Shown: piece after piece, positions 6,322-7,001 of the stretch
How the letters are laid out: every line of letters starts with the position of its first letter
Position numbering within the stretch: position 1 is the stretch's first letter
Assembly: GCA_021810175.1 (NCBI GenBank)
Contig: JAJZJJ010000147.1
Span: 1-7,001, forward strand
Length of the DNA stretch: 7,001 nucleotides
Reading direction: 5' to 3'
From: Acidobacteriota bacterium
GTDB lineage: Bacteria; Acidobacteriota; Terriglobia; Terriglobales; Acidobacteriaceae
Notes under the pieces: model-generated
Databases searched by the model: none
What the model saw: the letters and a program-made list of their open reading frames with translations, nothing else
Told to the model about the DNA's origin: nothing
Program-made: the position numbers and the translations under genes

Positions 6322-7001
6322 CCCTTTCCCCCTCTTTCAATCCACATGGAGGCGGCGATGATGCAGAACATCGCCACCCAGGCAGCAAAACCTTCGGCCA
6401 CAGGACCGTACCAATTCATGGGCGAGCCGCCGGGAGCCGGCGGATGCTGAACGTAGCGAATGTAGTCGACAATGGACGCGACCTGATGGTTGCTGAGCAC
6501 GGACGCGGGAAACCGCGGCATGGGTCCGGGGCCCCAGCGAATGGCTCCTGCGATGAGTGCTCGCGATTTGCGGGACAGATCGGGCGCGTTCACCCCGGTA
6601 AAGGCGAGCGCGCCGCCGCGTACAGCAGTGCGATGGCAGGCGGCGCAGTAGACGCGAAAGAGGACACCGCCGCGGCTGAGATTGCCACCGTTCAGAGGAA
6701 TGGTGGCGATCTTCTGCGTCACATAGTGGGCGACGCTGCGGATGTCCGGCACGGAAAGGACCTGGGAGAAAGCCGGCATGTGGCTGGGTCCGGTTTCGAT
6801 TGCCGTCATTACCTGGCCGAGGTTGTGCTCGGCCTGCAGGTTCGGTCCGGCAATGGTGACGACAGCGCTCCTGCCCTGACCACGATCGCCGTGACAGACG
6901 GCGCAATGCTGCTGGAAGATCTGTTGTCCGCGGCCGGTCGGGACGTTCGGCGCCTGCTGGCCCCAGCCGGCGGAAACCAACAACAGCGGCAGAAACGCAG
7001 C
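6318..7001 (-). CDS. qcrC: membrane-anchored diheme cytochrome c subunit, 5' end beyond window
   Basis: At least 228 residues; the frame stays open to the right edge. Its first visible residues (AAFLPLLLVSAGWGQQ) look like the end of a signal peptide, so the true start lies off the window and the TTG at 6983 is internal. Two cytochrome c domains follow, each with a CxxCH heme site: CAVCH (codons at 6891-6905) and CAACH (6633-6647). Likely Met axial ligands lie in SHMPAF and GPMPRF. The C-terminus has one anchor helix (GFAAWVAMFCIIAASMW) ending in IERGGKG. Signal peptide, two c-type domains and C-terminal anchor are the layout of QcrC in actinobacterial bcc complexes, where the diheme protein hands electrons straight to the oxidase. 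It is first of the visible operon and overlaps qcrA by 4 nt. Confidence 0.92.
   Translation of the reverse strand, partial: AAFLPLLLVSAGWGQQAPNVPTGRGQQIFQQHCAVCHGDRGQGRSAVVTIAGPNLQAEHNLGQVMTAIETGPSHMPAFSQVLSVPDIRSVAHYVTQKIATIPLNGGNLSRGGVLFRVYCAACHRTAVRGGALAFTGVNAPDLSRKSRALIAGAIRWGPGPMPRFPASVLSNHQVASIVDYIRYVQHPPAPGGSPMNWYGPVAEGFAAWVAMFCIIAASMWIERGGKG

Overview
This is a GC-rich bacterial chromosome segment of ordinary coding density. It holds the 3' part of a cysteinyl-tRNA synthetase gene (+), a four-gene operon of small regulatory and membrane proteins (+), a CDP-alcohol phosphatidyltransferase gene (-), a tRNA-Val(GAC) gene (+), and the genes of a membrane-bound cytochrome bc complex (-) that run off the right edge. 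No IS elements, CRISPR arrays, phage genes or integration scars were seen. The host is most likely an acidobacterium (Acidobacteriota, Terriglobia-like). This rests on the overall look of the proteins and the gene mix and is inference. The bc complex itself resembles the actinobacterial type more than the proteobacterial one, so an actinobacterial or other deep-branching host cannot be excluded from this window alone.

Left part (1-1193): cysS has lost its N-terminal, HIGH-containing part beyond the window edge, but keeps the zinc-site residues, the KMSKS-type loop (KMAKS) and the C-terminal anticodon-binding region. A near-perfect intrinsic terminator (13-bp stem, 4-nt loop, T run) follows it.

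Middle-left (about 1220-2684): after an AT-rich promoter-like stretch comes a tightly packed operon. Its genes encode a DUF2089-type helix-turn-helix protein, a one-helix membrane protein of 86 aa, an 83-aa protein with a SHOCT-like helix plus a membrane helix, and a 154-aa protein with a SHOCT-like helix and a soluble C-terminal domain. Two junctions are ATGA overlaps and one is a 7-nt gap. Three of the four proteins carry the same short motif, of the form G-[EKR]-[IV]-T-A-x-E-A-x-R. This suggests that the products interact with each other or share one control partner at the membrane. The function is unknown.

Middle (2695-3529): a PgsA-like phospholipid synthesis enzyme is convergent with the small operon and divergent from tRNA-Val(GAC), which has an encoded CCA end.

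Right part (3785-7001): qcrC-qcrA-qcrB, read on the minus strand, encode a membrane-anchored diheme cytochrome c, a Rieske iron-sulfur protein with several membrane helices, and a full-length cytochrome b with a PDWY motif. The genes overlap by 4 and 13 nt and so form one translationally coupled operon. Together they would oxidise the membrane quinol and pass electrons through the Rieske cluster and the two c hemes to a terminal oxidase. The subunit architecture (three-helix Rieske protein, diheme anchored cytochrome c, b6-like helix-D histidine spacing) is the one known from the actinobacterial bcc-aa3 supercomplex.
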